DNA of 64,000 nt. It comes from Hamadaea sp013361475. Lineage in GTDB: Bacteria > Actinomycetota > Actinomycetes > Mycobacteriales > Micromonosporaceae. Location of the stretch: contig NZ_JBFAHM010000001.1 in NCBI RefSeq assembly GCF_040654195.1, forward strand, positions 186,001 to 250,000. Reading direction: 5' to 3'. Every line of letters begins with the position of its first letter. Position 1 is the first letter of the stretch. The notes under the pieces were generated by a model, which saw only the letters and a program-made list of their open reading frames with translations, searched no databases and was not told the origin of the DNA. The position numbers and the translations under genes are program-made. Shown here in pieces: positions 32,955 through 41,400 of the stretch.

Positions 32955-34892
32955 GTGAGCAGAGATCCCGAGCACGACTGGTTCCCCTGGGACGAGACCG
33001 GGTCGTTTCCCCGGATCGACCCGGATTCGACCGTGTTGATGCCCCGGATCAATGATCCGTCTCCGGCGGGGGAGACGGAGGCTGCCGCCGAGCGGACGAT
33101 GATCGTCCCGCAGGTCCGGCCGACCCGGCCCTACCCGCCCGCCACGCCGCCGACGGACCACCAGCCGACAGGCACACGGCCGACGGACCACCAGCCGACA
33201 GGCACACGGCCGACGGACCACCAGCCGACCGGCATACGGCCGACGGGCACCCAACCGGCGGAGGCCCAGCCGACGGAGAGCCGCCCGGAGGGCGCGAAGC
33301 CGGCCGAGGGCAACACCGCAGCCGGCAACTCCGCCCTGATGGCGATCGGGTCGCTGGTCAGCCGCGGCACGGGCTTTCTGCGTACGGCGATGATCGCGGC
33401 GGCTCTCGGCGGAGCCGCGTTGGGCCTCGGCGACGCGTACACGGCCGCGCAGTTCTTCCCGGGCATGGTGTACGAGTTCCTCATCGGCGGCGTGCTGTCC
33501 AGCGTCGTCGTGCCGGTGCTCGTCCGGGCCCGTGATCGTGATCCCGACGGGGGAGAGGCGTACGCCCAGCGGCTGCTCACGCTGGCCGCCCTCGTGCTCG
33601 GCGGCGCGGCCGTCATCGCCACGCTGTGCGCGCCGATCCTCACCCTCGTCTTCACGAAGGCCGAGACCGGCCAGGACTACCGCGATCTCGTGACCGCGCT
33701 GTCCTACTTCACCCTTCCCGCGATCTTCTTCTTCGGCGTGTCCGCGATCCTGGCGGCCTACTTGAACACTCGCGGGAGCTTCGGCCCGCCGATGTGGACG
33801 CCGATCCTGAACAACGTCGTGGTGATCACGACGTGCGCGCTGTTCATCGTTTTCTTCGGCGCGGTGGCGCGGAAGGCGGGCGACGTCAGCCCCGGCATGG
33901 TGGTTCTGCTCGGCGGTGGCACCCTGCTCGGCATCATGGTCCAGACGGCGGGTCTGCTGCCGGCGCTGCGGCGGGCCGGGTTCCGCTGGCGCGCGCGGTT
34001 CGACTTCCGGGCGCTGGGGTTGCGGCACCTGGGCCATCTCGGCGGCTGGATGTTCTGCTACGTCGCGGTCAGCCAGGTCGGCGTGCTGGTGCTGCTCCGT
34101 CTGCTCAGCGGCAACAGCCTGCTGATCTACAACAACGTCTTCCTGCTGATGATGATGGCGCACGGGATCGTCGCCGTCTCGATCGTCACCGCGCTCATGC
34201 CCCGCATGTCGGCGGCGTCGGCGGCCGGGCGCTTCGGCGACATCGTGGACGATCTGGCCAAGGGGGTCCGCACGACCTCCGCCGTCCTCGCGCCGATCGT
34301 CGTGGTCTTCGTGTTCCTGGCCGGTCCCACGATGACCGCCCTGTTCGTCCGGGGCGCCTTCACCGCCCAGAACGCGAACGACGGCGCGGCGGTGCTGGTC
34401 ATGGCCGGCATCTCACTGATCCCGTTCTCCCTCAGCCAGCTGTTCACGTTCGCGTTCTACGCGCTGCCCGACACCAAGACCCCGGCGATCCTCAACATCC
34501 CGGTGGTGCTGCTCCGCATCGTCGTGCAGGTCGCGCTGTTCGGCGCGCTCGCCGCCGGTGGCGTGATGCTCGGCAACGGCATCTCCTACGTGCTCGCGAT
34601 CGGCCTCAGCGCCTGGCAGCTGCGCAAGCGCATCGGCCCGCTCGGCCTCGGCGGCACCGCGATGGTTCTCGCCCGCGTGGCGGCGGCCATGGTGGCGGCC
34701 GGGCTCGTCGGCTACGGCTCAACGCTCGGCCTGCGGGCCGCGGGCATCGACAGCGCGTGGGTCCAGCTCATCCTGGGCGGCGCACTGATCGTGGTGACCT
34801 ACCTGGCGGCCGCGAAGGCGCTGCGGATCCGCGAGATCGACGAGGTCTTCGACCTCCTTCAGCGCGTACGCCGAAAGCTGATCCGCCGCTAG
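32955..34892 (+). CDS. murJ: Lipid II flippase MurJ (MviN)
   Basis: A 645-residue MurJ-family flippase that moves lipid II across the membrane. A cytoplasmic tail of about 110 residues contains tandem PTDHQPTGTR repeats. About 14 membrane segments follow, beginning MAIGSLVSRGTGFLRTAMIAAALG, with FFPGMVYEFLIGGVLSSVVVPVLV and the GSFGPPMWTPILNN motif. GTG at 32955 starts the protein. Unlike mycobacterial MviN (Rv3910), there is no fused pseudokinase; a separate gene at 36694 supplies it, separated by a HerA-like gene on the other strand. Confidence 0.95.
   Translation: MSRDPEHDWFPWDETGSFPRIDPDSTVLMPRINDPSPAGETEAAAERTMIVPQVRPTRPYPPATPPTDHQPTGTRPTDHQPTGTRPTDHQPTGIRPTGTQPAEAQPTESRPEGAKPAEGNTAAGNSALMAIGSLVSRGTGFLRTAMIAAALGGAALGLGDAYTAAQFFPGMVYEFLIGGVLSSVVVPVLVRARDRDPDGGEAYAQRLLTLAALVLGGAAVIATLCAPILTLVFTKAETGQDYRDLVTALSYFTLPAIFFFGVSAILAAYLNTRGSFGPPMWTPILNNVVVITTCALFIVFFGAVARKAGDVSPGMVVLLGGGTLLGIMVQTAGLLPALRRAGFRWRARFDFRALGLRHLGHLGGWMFCYVAVSQVGVLVLLRLLSGNSLLIYNNVFLLMMMAHGIVAVSIVTALMPRMSAASAAGRFGDIVDDLAKGVRTTSAVLAPIVVVFVFLAGPTMTALFVRGAFTAQNANDGAAVLVMAGISLIPFSLSQLFTFAFYALPDTKTPAILNIPVVLLRIVVQVALFGALAAGGVMLGNGISYVLAIGLSAWQLRKRIGPLGLGGTAMVLARVAAAMVAAGLVGYGSTLGLRAAGIDSAWVQLILGGALIVVTYLAAAKALRIREIDEVFDLLQRVRRKLIRR
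33151..33240 (+). repeat. Three tandem 30-bp repeats inside murJ
   Basis: Three consecutive 30-bp units (33151-33180, 33181-33210, 33211-33240) encode PTDHQPTGTR, PTDHQPTGTR, PTDHQPTGIR. The third has two base changes, and a degenerate fourth (TGTQPAEAQ) follows. They extend the disordered cytoplasmic tail and may vary in number among strains. Confidence 0.9.
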
Positions 34893-34908
34893 TCGCCCAG
34901 AGCACTGC

Positions 34909-36471
34909 TCACTTCTTGGCTCGGCGAGCCGTCCCGAAGATGGAGCGGACGATCGCCGCGCCCGCGGCGGCAGCCGCGCTCTTGATCAGGTTCTGCGTCG
35001 TCCGGGACTTCAGCACCTGCTCGACCATGCCTGGATCCTGCTTCGCCGCCTTGGTCGGCTTCGGTGCCGGAGCCTGTGGACCACCCTGTGGATAACTGCC
35101 TTGTTCAGGCGTGGTGACCTGTGGATTCAGCCGCGCCAGCAGCATCTCGTACGCCGATTCCCGGTCCACCGCCTGGGCGTACTTCGAGTAGAGCGGGGAG
35201 TTCTTCGTGTTCTCCTCCAGCAGGGCGGCCGGGGCTTCGGCCATCAGCGACCGGGGCGCCCGCAGCCGGGTCCACGCGACCGGCGTCGGTGCGCCCTTCT
35301 CACCGAGCACGGTGACGATCGCTTCGCCGGTGCCCAGTTGAGTGAGCACCTCTTCGAGGTCGTACGCGGATTTCGGGAAGGTCGAGGCGGTCGCCTTCAG
35401 CGCCTTCGCGTCGTCCGGTGTGTACGCCCGCAGCGCGTGCTGGATCCGGTTGCCGAGCTGGGCCAGGACGTCCGGGTGCACGTCCTTCGGAGTCTGGGTC
35501 ACGAAGAAGACGCCGACGCCCTTCGACCGGATGAGCCGGACCGTCTGGGTGATCGACTCGAGGAAGGCCTTGGACGCGTCCTTGAAGAGCAGGTGCGCCT
35601 CGTCGAAGAAGAAGCAGAGCTTGGGCTTGTCCGGGTCGCCGACCTCGGGCAGGTCCTGGAACAGGTCCGCGAGCAGCCACATCAAGAAGGAGGAGAACAA
35701 CGCCGGCTGCTGGACGACGCCGGGCAGCTCGAGGATGGACACCACACCCTTGCCGTCCTGTGTGGTCCGGAGCAGGTCCGAGGTGGCGAACTCGGGTTCG
35801 CCGAAGAAGTCCTCCGCGCCCGCGTCGGAGAAGGCGATCAGCTCGCGCAGCAGCACGCCCGCGGTCTGCTTGGCCAGGCCGCCCAGGCTCTTCAGCTCCT
35901 CGGCGCCCTCGTCGGAGCCGAGGAACTGGATCACGGATCGCAGGTCCTTCAGATCCAGCAGCGGCAGGCCCTTCTTGTCGGCGTAATGGAAGACCAGGTT
36001 GAGTGAGGACGCCTGGACGTCGGTCAGGCCGAGGACCTTGCTGAGCAGGATCGGCCCGAAGCTGGTCACCGTCGCTCGAATGGGCGTTCCAGTACCCCGC
36101 CCGCCGAGGGTGAAGAACTCGGCCGGGTACGCCGTCGGCGTCCACTCCTGACCCATCTCCCGCATGCGAGCGGTGATCTTGTCGGTGGCCTCGCCGGCGA
36201 CGGCCATGCCACTCACGTCGCCCTTGATGTCGGCCAGAAACACCGGTACGCCCGCAGCGCTCAACTGCTCGGCCATCACCTGCAGTGTCTTGGTCTTGCC
36301 GGTGCCGGTCGCCCCGGCGACCAGCCCGTGCCGGTTCAGCATGGCCAGCGGTACGCGGATCGGGGCCGACGGGTCGACCGCGGAGCCGTCCACGACGAGG
36401 GCGCCGAGGTCCAGCGCCGGCCCGTCGAAGGCGTACCCGGATGTGACTGCCGCCAACTGTTCAGCGCTCAT
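34909..36471 (-). CDS. HerA-like ATPase (DUF853 family, Rv2510c-type)
   Basis: A 520-residue AAA+/FtsK-like ATPase. Walker A is GATGTGKT (about residues 53-60), and Walker B is CFFFDEAH, followed by a sensor region (VFFVTQTPKDVHPDVLAQLGNRIQHALRA). A proline/lysine-rich linker and a C-terminal helix (AAAAAGAAIVRSIFG) complete it. The family is called helicase HerA-like or DUF853; its members resemble DNA translocases, but their bacterial role is not established. It is inserted, on the opposite strand, between murJ and the pseudokinase gene, an odd position. A perfect DnaA box lies inside its 3' coding part (35087-35095). Confidence 0.9.
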   Translation of the reverse strand: MSAEQLAAVTSGYAFDGPALDLGALVVDGSAVDPSAPIRVPLAMLNRHGLVAGATGTGKTKTLQVMAEQLSAAGVPVFLADIKGDVSGMAVAGEATDKITARMREMGQEWTPTAYPAEFFTLGGRGTGTPIRATVTSFGPILLSKVLGLTDVQASSLNLVFHYADKKGLPLLDLKDLRSVIQFLGSDEGAEELKSLGGLAKQTAGVLLRELIAFSDAGAEDFFGEPEFATSDLLRTTQDGKGVVSILELPGVVQQPALFSSFLMWLLADLFQDLPEVGDPDKPKLCFFFDEAHLLFKDASKAFLESITQTVRLIRSKGVGVFFVTQTPKDVHPDVLAQLGNRIQHALRAYTPDDAKALKATASTFPKSAYDLEEVLTQLGTGEAIVTVLGEKGAPTPVAWTRLRAPRSLMAEAPAALLEENTKNSPLYSKYAQAVDRESAYEMLLARLNPQVTTPEQGSYPQGGPQAPAPKPTKAAKQDPGMVEQVLKSRTTQNLIKSAAAAAGAAIVRSIFGTARRAKK

Positions 36472-36693
36472 GCTGCCCCCTTCTACCCGGCTTCATCCCA
36501 GTTTTCCGGATCTAGGGGCTTTACAGGTCCAAATACGACATCTTCGGCATGATCCACCCGCCGGAGGACGGCAAGGTGTCGCGAGTTTGTTTCAGAGCGG
36601 TAAGGTCGCACCCAGTGTGCGCCGAGAGCGCTTAGGCTACGAGATGAGCGAGACCGCCAGTCCGCAGATGGCCCAGCACCGAGGGAGGACGGG

Positions 36694-38283
36694 GTGACCC
36701 AGGTCGACGAAGGTCAGCCGGTGGCGGAGCGGGAACGCCGCCCAGCAGACCAGCCGCCTGCGGAAGCCACGCCGGGGAGCGGCCGCGCGAGCCGCCAGGA
36801 GTTCGATCAGGACGCCGCCGACGCGGACGCCGACTCGGACAGTCCACCCGCCGCCGTGCGGGCGGCCGCCGTGGGCGAGGTCCTGGCCGAGCGCTACCGC
36901 CTCGAGGAGCACATCAACGACGACGCCGCGGGCCGGCAGGTCTGGCGCGGTGTGGACATCATGCTGCTGCGCCCGATCGCCGTCGTGCTGCGCGCACCGG
37001 GCGGCGACGCCGCCCAGGAGATGCTGGCCGCCGCGGTGACCGCGAGCCGGGTCGTGCACCCGAACCTCATCGGCGTCTACGACGCGATCGACGAGGTCGA
37101 CCGGGCATACGTCGTCCGCGAGTGGATCGAGGGCCACTCACTGCGGCAGATGGTGGAGTCCGACGGCGCACTCGACCCCGACCGGGCGATCAACATCAGT
37201 CACTCGGTCGCCGACGCGACGGCGGCGTTGCACGCCAGTGGCATGGCGCACGGCAACATCCACCCCGGCACCGTGCTCATGGCCGACGACGGCCGCGTGG
37301 TGCTGACCGACGCCCGTGCCGGGTCGGCCACCAACGACGGCGACGTCCGGGCCATCGGCGGACTGCTTTACTACGCGCTGACCGAGCAGTGGCCGCAGCA
37401 GGAGGCCGGGCCGACCGCCCTGCCCGACGCGGTCCGCGACGAATACGGCGTACTGGCCGCTCCCCGTCAGGTGCGAGCGGGCATCCCGACGCACATCGAC
37501 GACCTCGTCTACGACCTGCTCGATCCGAAGGTGACGCTGCCGAGCGCCGACGTGCTGGCCGCCGAGCTCGGCCGTCTCGACGTCGGCCCCGAGGAGCGCA
37601 GCTACGGAACGCTCCGGTTCAGCGACTCGCTGCCCGAGCCGACCCGGCAGGCGCCCCGCCGGCTCATGTACGGCGTCGCCGCGGCGGTCGTCCTGGCCAT
37701 TGTCGGCCTCACGCTCAGTGCCAAGGCCCTGACCAGCAAGGACGAGCAGGGCGGCAGCGGGCCGACGGCGAGCGCCGGTCCGTCCAGCGCCGCGACGCCG
37801 GTGGTGGACCCGGTGGTCTACACCCTCTCGGGATCGCAGGTCGGCCTGTTCGACCCCTACGGCGGCAAGGACGAGACCGACGGGCTCGCCAGCGCGGTCG
37901 ACGGCAAGAAGAGCACCGGCTGGAAGACCGACCACTACAACCAGAACTTCGGTCCCGGCGGGATCAAGCCCGGCATGGGCCTGGTCATCGACCTCGGCGC
38001 GGCCAAAGCGGTCGCCGACGTCACCGTCGTGCTGTCCGACAACGGCGCCTCGGTGAAGCTGCTCGGCGGCAACACGGTGCCCGACCAGGGCGCACTGACC
38101 TCCTTCACGCAGATCGGCGGCGCGCTCGAGGAGTTCAACGGGACCAACATGGTGTTCAGCACCGAGGACGCCGCCCAGGTCCGCTACCTCGTGCTCTGGA
38201 TCAGCGGCATTCCGCGCGACCCCGAGGACGGCTCGAACCGGTACCAGATCGGCGTTCAGGAGATCACGGTCCGGGTGAAGTGA
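36694..38283 (+). CDS. MurJ-partner pseudokinase with extracellular carbohydrate-binding-like domain
   Basis: A 529-residue protein. After an acidic tail, a serine/threonine kinase fold (LAERYRLEEHI...NLIGVYDAIDEVDRAYVVREWIEG) lacks the catalytic residues. The catalytic loop reads HGN at residues 186-188 instead of HRD, the DFG motif reads D206-A-R, and the VAIK lysine is absent. One membrane helix (about 324-345) and a Ser/Ala-rich linker lead to a C-terminal discoidin-like (F5/8 type C-like) domain. In mycobacteria the equivalent domains are fused to MurJ and bind the FHA protein FhaA when phosphorylated. It starts with GTG and has a GGGAGG Shine-Dalgarno. Confidence 0.9.
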   Translation: MTQVDEGQPVAERERRPADQPPAEATPGSGRASRQEFDQDAADADADSDSPPAAVRAAAVGEVLAERYRLEEHINDDAAGRQVWRGVDIMLLRPIAVVLRAPGGDAAQEMLAAAVTASRVVHPNLIGVYDAIDEVDRAYVVREWIEGHSLRQMVESDGALDPDRAINISHSVADATAALHASGMAHGNIHPGTVLMADDGRVVLTDARAGSATNDGDVRAIGGLLYYALTEQWPQQEAGPTALPDAVRDEYGVLAAPRQVRAGIPTHIDDLVYDLLDPKVTLPSADVLAAELGRLDVGPEERSYGTLRFSDSLPEPTRQAPRRLMYGVAAAVVLAIVGLTLSAKALTSKDEQGGSGPTASAGPSSAATPVVDPVVYTLSGSQVGLFDPYGGKDETDGLASAVDGKKSTGWKTDHYNQNFGPGGIKPGMGLVIDLGAAKAVADVTVVLSDNGASVKLLGGNTVPDQGALTSFTQIGGALEEFNGTNMVFSTEDAAQVRYLVLWISGIPRDPEDGSNRYQIGVQEITVRVK

Positions 38284-38915
38284 TGCTGCCGCTGTCGGAC
38301 GAGGATCTGCTGGCCGCACACGTCGCCGGAGATCGGGAGGCCTTCGCCGAACTCGTCCGGCGGCATCGGGACCGGCTGTGGGCCGTCGCCGTGCGTACGC
38401 TGCACGACCGGGAGGAAGCGGCGGACGCGCTCCAGGACGCGCTGCTCAAGGCGTACCGGTCGGCTGGGGGCTATCGCGGCGAGGCGGCGGTGACCACCTG
38501 GCTGCACCGCATCGTCGTGAACTCCTGCCTCGACCGCGTACGCCGCCGGCAGGCCCGGCCGACCGTTCCGTTGCCCGGGGAGTCGGCGGAGGACGAGGGC
38601 CGTCGCCGTCCCGAACCCGCCTCGCCGGTCATCGACCACGACACCCACCTCGTCGTACGCCAAGCGCTGGCCCAGCTCCCCGAGGAGCAGCGGGCCGCCT
38701 TGATCCTCGTCGACGTCCAGGGCTATCCGGTCGCCGAAGTCGCCACGATCTTGGGAGTGGCCGAAGGTACCGTGAAGAGTCGCTGCTCACGCGGGCGAGC
38801 CAGGCTCGCGACGATGCTGAGTGACCTACGCAACGGTGGGAACCCGGCAGGTCACGACGACGTCTCAGGCATATCACGGGCAGGGCTAGATCAGGCGGGA
38901 GGTCGGTCGGCATGA
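38283..38915 (+). CDS. sigM: ECF sigma factor SigM
   Basis: A 210-residue extracytoplasmic-function sigma factor. Sigma-70 region 2 (DREAFAELVRRHRDRLWAVAVRTLHDREEAADALQDALLKAYRS) and region 4 (LAQLPEEQRAALILVDVQGYPVAEVATILGVAEGTVKSRCSRGRARLA) are complete. It overlaps the pseudokinase stop by one base (TGATG) and the anti-sigma gene by four (ATGA). Together with the downstream trxB-trxA, this is the conserved sigM locus of actinobacteria, which responds to oxidative or envelope stress in mycobacteria. Confidence 0.93.
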   Translation: MLPLSDEDLLAAHVAGDREAFAELVRRHRDRLWAVAVRTLHDREEAADALQDALLKAYRSAGGYRGEAAVTTWLHRIVVNSCLDRVRRRQARPTVPLPGESAEDEGRRRPEPASPVIDHDTHLVVRQALAQLPEEQRAALILVDVQGYPVAEVATILGVAEGTVKSRCSRGRARLATMLSDLRNGGNPAGHDDVSGISRAGLDQAGGRSA

Positions 38916-39817
38916 GCCCCATCAACCAGCCCGACCTGGATCTGCTCGCCGATTACGTCGGCGGCGCCCTCGACGGCACCCCGGAGGCCGACCAGGTCAG
39001 CGAGCGGATCCGGACCGACATCACCTGGGCCGCCGCGCACGCCGAACTGGTCGCGGCCACGGACGACGTTCAGGGGCGGCTGCGTGGCCTCGCCGCCGAG
39101 CCGGAGACGATGCCGGACGACGTCTGGGGCCGGTTGGAGGCCGCTCTGCTGGCCGAGCCGCCGATCGGCGCACCCGACCCGACCGCCCCGACCCGCCCGC
39201 TCGACAACCGGCCGGCCGACAATCGGGCGGCGGACAACCGCCCGGGCGGGCGCGCAGGTTCGCGGCGTCGCCGCTGGGCGCCGGTCCTGGTCGGCATCGT
39301 GATCCTGGCGGCGCTCGGCCTCGGCATCTCCGCGCTGCGTCCGTTGACCGACTCGGCCACCGACAGTGGCGGAGGCAACGAAGTCGCTTCCGCCCCGAAC
39401 TCCGCGACGATCGCCACCGCACGGTTCGCCACCGGACGTGACTACTCCGCGACCACCCTGGTGCTCGCGACGGACTTCGGCAACGCGAACACGCTGTCCA
39501 GCCGGTCTGCCCCGAGCGGCGGCGACCAGGAGAAGGCGTCGAGCGCGCCGGCTCCCTTCTCCTCGTTCGCGTCGCCGGTGCCGGACCAGCTGTCCCGGCT
39601 GCTCGATGAGGGGACCTTGAGCCGCTGTCTGACCCTGCTCCGCGGGACCGGCTTGCCGGGCGACGTGGTGGGCGTCGACTACGCCCGATACGCCGGGTCG
39701 GCCGCGCTGATCGTGGTGACCCGGACGGCCGACGACGCCCGCTGGGTGGCGGTGGCGGGGCCGGGCTGCGGCGCCGGCAACGACGCCGACCTCGTGGTGA
39801 GCAAGCGCGTCGCGTGA
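38912..39817 (+). CDS. Anti-sigma factor partner of SigM
   Basis: A 301-residue membrane protein in the position of the mycobacterial SigM anti-sigma gene (Rv3912). Residues 1-90 form the cytoplasmic sigma-binding part (DLLADYVGGALDGTPEADQVSERI). A Pro/Asn/Arg repeat (DNRPADNRAADNRPGG) leads to one membrane helix (APVLVGIVILAALGLGISAL) and a Ser/Thr-rich extracytoplasmic domain. There is no HxxxCxxC zinc anti-sigma motif. Overlap of ATGA with sigM suggests translational coupling and 1:1 stoichiometry. Confidence 0.82.
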   Translation: MSPINQPDLDLLADYVGGALDGTPEADQVSERIRTDITWAAAHAELVAATDDVQGRLRGLAAEPETMPDDVWGRLEAALLAEPPIGAPDPTAPTRPLDNRPADNRAADNRPGGRAGSRRRRWAPVLVGIVILAALGLGISALRPLTDSATDSGGGNEVASAPNSATIATARFATGRDYSATTLVLATDFGNANTLSSRSAPSGGDQEKASSAPAPFSSFASPVPDQLSRLLDEGTLSRCLTLLRGTGLPGDVVGVDYARYAGSAALIVVTRTADDARWVAVAGPGCGAGNDADLVVSKRVA

Positions 39818-39920
39818 CCTCGCGCACGCCTGCGCGGCCCGGGAATTCCACATCCGTACGATGACGTTTCTAGGGTCGGTGACGCGGTCCGTCCCCATGG
39901 CAGATGCCCGAGGAGCAACT

Positions 39921-40850
39921 GTGAGCGACGTCAGGAACTTGATCATCATCGGATCCGGTCCCGCCGGGTACACGGCGGCGATCTACGCGGCCCGGGCGAA
40001 CCTGAATCCGCTCGTGATCGAGGGTTTCGAATCCGGCGGCGCGCTCATGACCACCACTGAAGTCGAGAACTTCCCCGGCTTCCCGGACGCGATCATGGGT
40101 CCCGAGCTGATGGACCAGATGCGGAAGCAGGCCGAGCGGTTCGGCGCCGAATTCCTGACCGACAACGCCACCCGTGTCGACCTGACCGGTGACGTCAAGA
40201 AGGTCTGGGTCGGCGAGACCGAGTACGCCGGACGCGCCGTCATCCTCAGCACCGGGTCGGCCTGGCGCCCGCTGGGCGTACCGGGGGAGCAGGAGTTCCT
40301 CGGCCACGGTGTCTCGTCCTGCGCGACCTGCGACGGCTTCTTCTTCCGCGGCCATCACATCGTGGTCGTGGGCGGGGGCGACTCCGCGATGGAGGAGGCG
40401 ACCTTCCTGACCAAGTTCGCCGAGACCGTGACGATCGTCCACCGTCGCGACGAGTTCCGCGCCAGCAAGATCATGGCGGAGCGGGCGCTGGCGAACCCGA
40501 AGATCAAGGTCGCCTGGAACTCCGCGATCGACGAGATCTTCGGCTCCGACGGCAAGGTCACCGGCATCACGCTGCACGACACCGTCACCGGTGAGCAGCG
40601 CAAGCTCGACGTGACCGGCGTCTTCGTGGCGATCGGCCACGACCCCCGCAGCGAGCTGTTCCGGGGCCAGGTGGATCTGGACGACGACGGCTACGTCGTG
40701 ACCCAGGGCCGCTCGACCTACACGAACCTGCCCGGCGTCTTCGCCGCCGGCGACCTGGTAGACCACACCTACCGTCAGGCCATCACCGCGGCCGGCTCCG
40801 GCTGCGCCGCCGCGCTCGACGCCGAGCGCTGGCTGGCCCACCACCACTGA
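39921..40850 (+). CDS. trxB: Thioredoxin-disulfide reductase
   Basis: A 309-residue NADPH-dependent flavoenzyme that reduces thioredoxin. FAD-binding IIGSGPAGYTAAIYAARA, the redox-active C134-A-T-C137 (SSCATCDGFFF) and NADPH-binding VGGGDSAMEEA are all present, as is the C-terminal FAD motif GVFAAGDLVDH. GTG at 39921 has AGGAG five bases upstream and gives the normal N-terminus; starts further upstream are rejected. It is followed 27 bases later by trxA, as in mycobacteria and Streptomyces. Confidence 0.97.
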   Translation: MSDVRNLIIIGSGPAGYTAAIYAARANLNPLVIEGFESGGALMTTTEVENFPGFPDAIMGPELMDQMRKQAERFGAEFLTDNATRVDLTGDVKKVWVGETEYAGRAVILSTGSAWRPLGVPGEQEFLGHGVSSCATCDGFFFRGHHIVVVGGGDSAMEEATFLTKFAETVTIVHRRDEFRASKIMAERALANPKIKVAWNSAIDEIFGSDGKVTGITLHDTVTGEQRKLDVTGVFVAIGHDPRSELFRGQVDLDDDGYVVTQGRSTYTNLPGVFAAGDLVDHTYRQAITAAGSGCAAALDAERWLAHHH

Positions 40851-40877
40851 TCAGCAGCAACCGCAAAGGAGACCCCC

Positions 40878-41198
40878 ATGGGTGCCAAGGTCGTCACCGA
40901 CGACACCTTCGTCAGCGACGTGCTCCAGTCCGACACGCCGGTTCTGGTGGACTTCTGGGCCGAATGGTGCCAGCCGTGCCGCAAGGTGTCGCCGGTGCTG
41001 GAGGAGATCGCCAACGAGATGGGCGACCGGGTACGCATCGTGAAGGTCAACATCGACGAGAACCCGGAGACGACGCGGGCGTACCGAGTCATGTCGGTTC
41101 CGACGCTGACCATCTTCAAGGGTGGCCAGCCGGTGCAGTCGGTGGCCGGCGCCAAGCCCAAGGGTGAGCTGGTCCGGCTCATCGAGTCCGCCCTGTAA
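40878..41198 (+). CDS. trxA: Thioredoxin with atypical WCQPC active site
   Basis: A 106-residue thioredoxin (VLVDFWAEWCQPCRKVSPVLEEIA, then RVMSVPTLTIFKGG with the cis-proline). The active site is C31-Q-P-C34 rather than the canonical CGPC. The dipeptide between the cysteines tunes redox potential, so reduction strength may differ. Paired with trxB in one transcript. A terminator hairpin follows. Confidence 0.95.
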   Translation: MGAKVVTDDTFVSDVLQSDTPVLVDFWAEWCQPCRKVSPVLEEIANEMGDRVRIVKVNIDENPETTRAYRVMSVPTLTIFKGGQPVQSVAGAKPKGELVRLIESAL

Positions 41199-41219
41199 TC
41201 CCCGCATCGCAGTCGTTCC

Positions 41220-41251
41220 TCGGCCCCGTCGGCGCTCGCTGACGGGGCCGA
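41220..41251 (+). terminator. Terminator after trxA
   Basis: TCGGCCCCGTC (41220-41230) pairs with GACGGGGCCGA (41241-41251), an 11-bp stem with a ten-base loop, 21 bases after the trxA stop codon. Confidence 0.75.
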
Positions 41252-41400
41252 AGCCGTTTCGTGTGACGATTTCGCCGATGCGCACGGTACGCTCCCGGGG
41301 GCCTTCTCCTCGCACATCCGGCAAGCCGGACACGTCGCCTCTGGTTAGGGCGGCCGCGGTGGGGGGATGGTCCGGGGAAGGTTTCGGCAGGAGGTGGTCT

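Noticed and set aside
32740..32958. Small open frame rich in Arg, Ala, Gly and Gln between pcnA and murJ
   Set aside because: It translates a low-complexity repeat and overlaps the murJ start; no homology signals.
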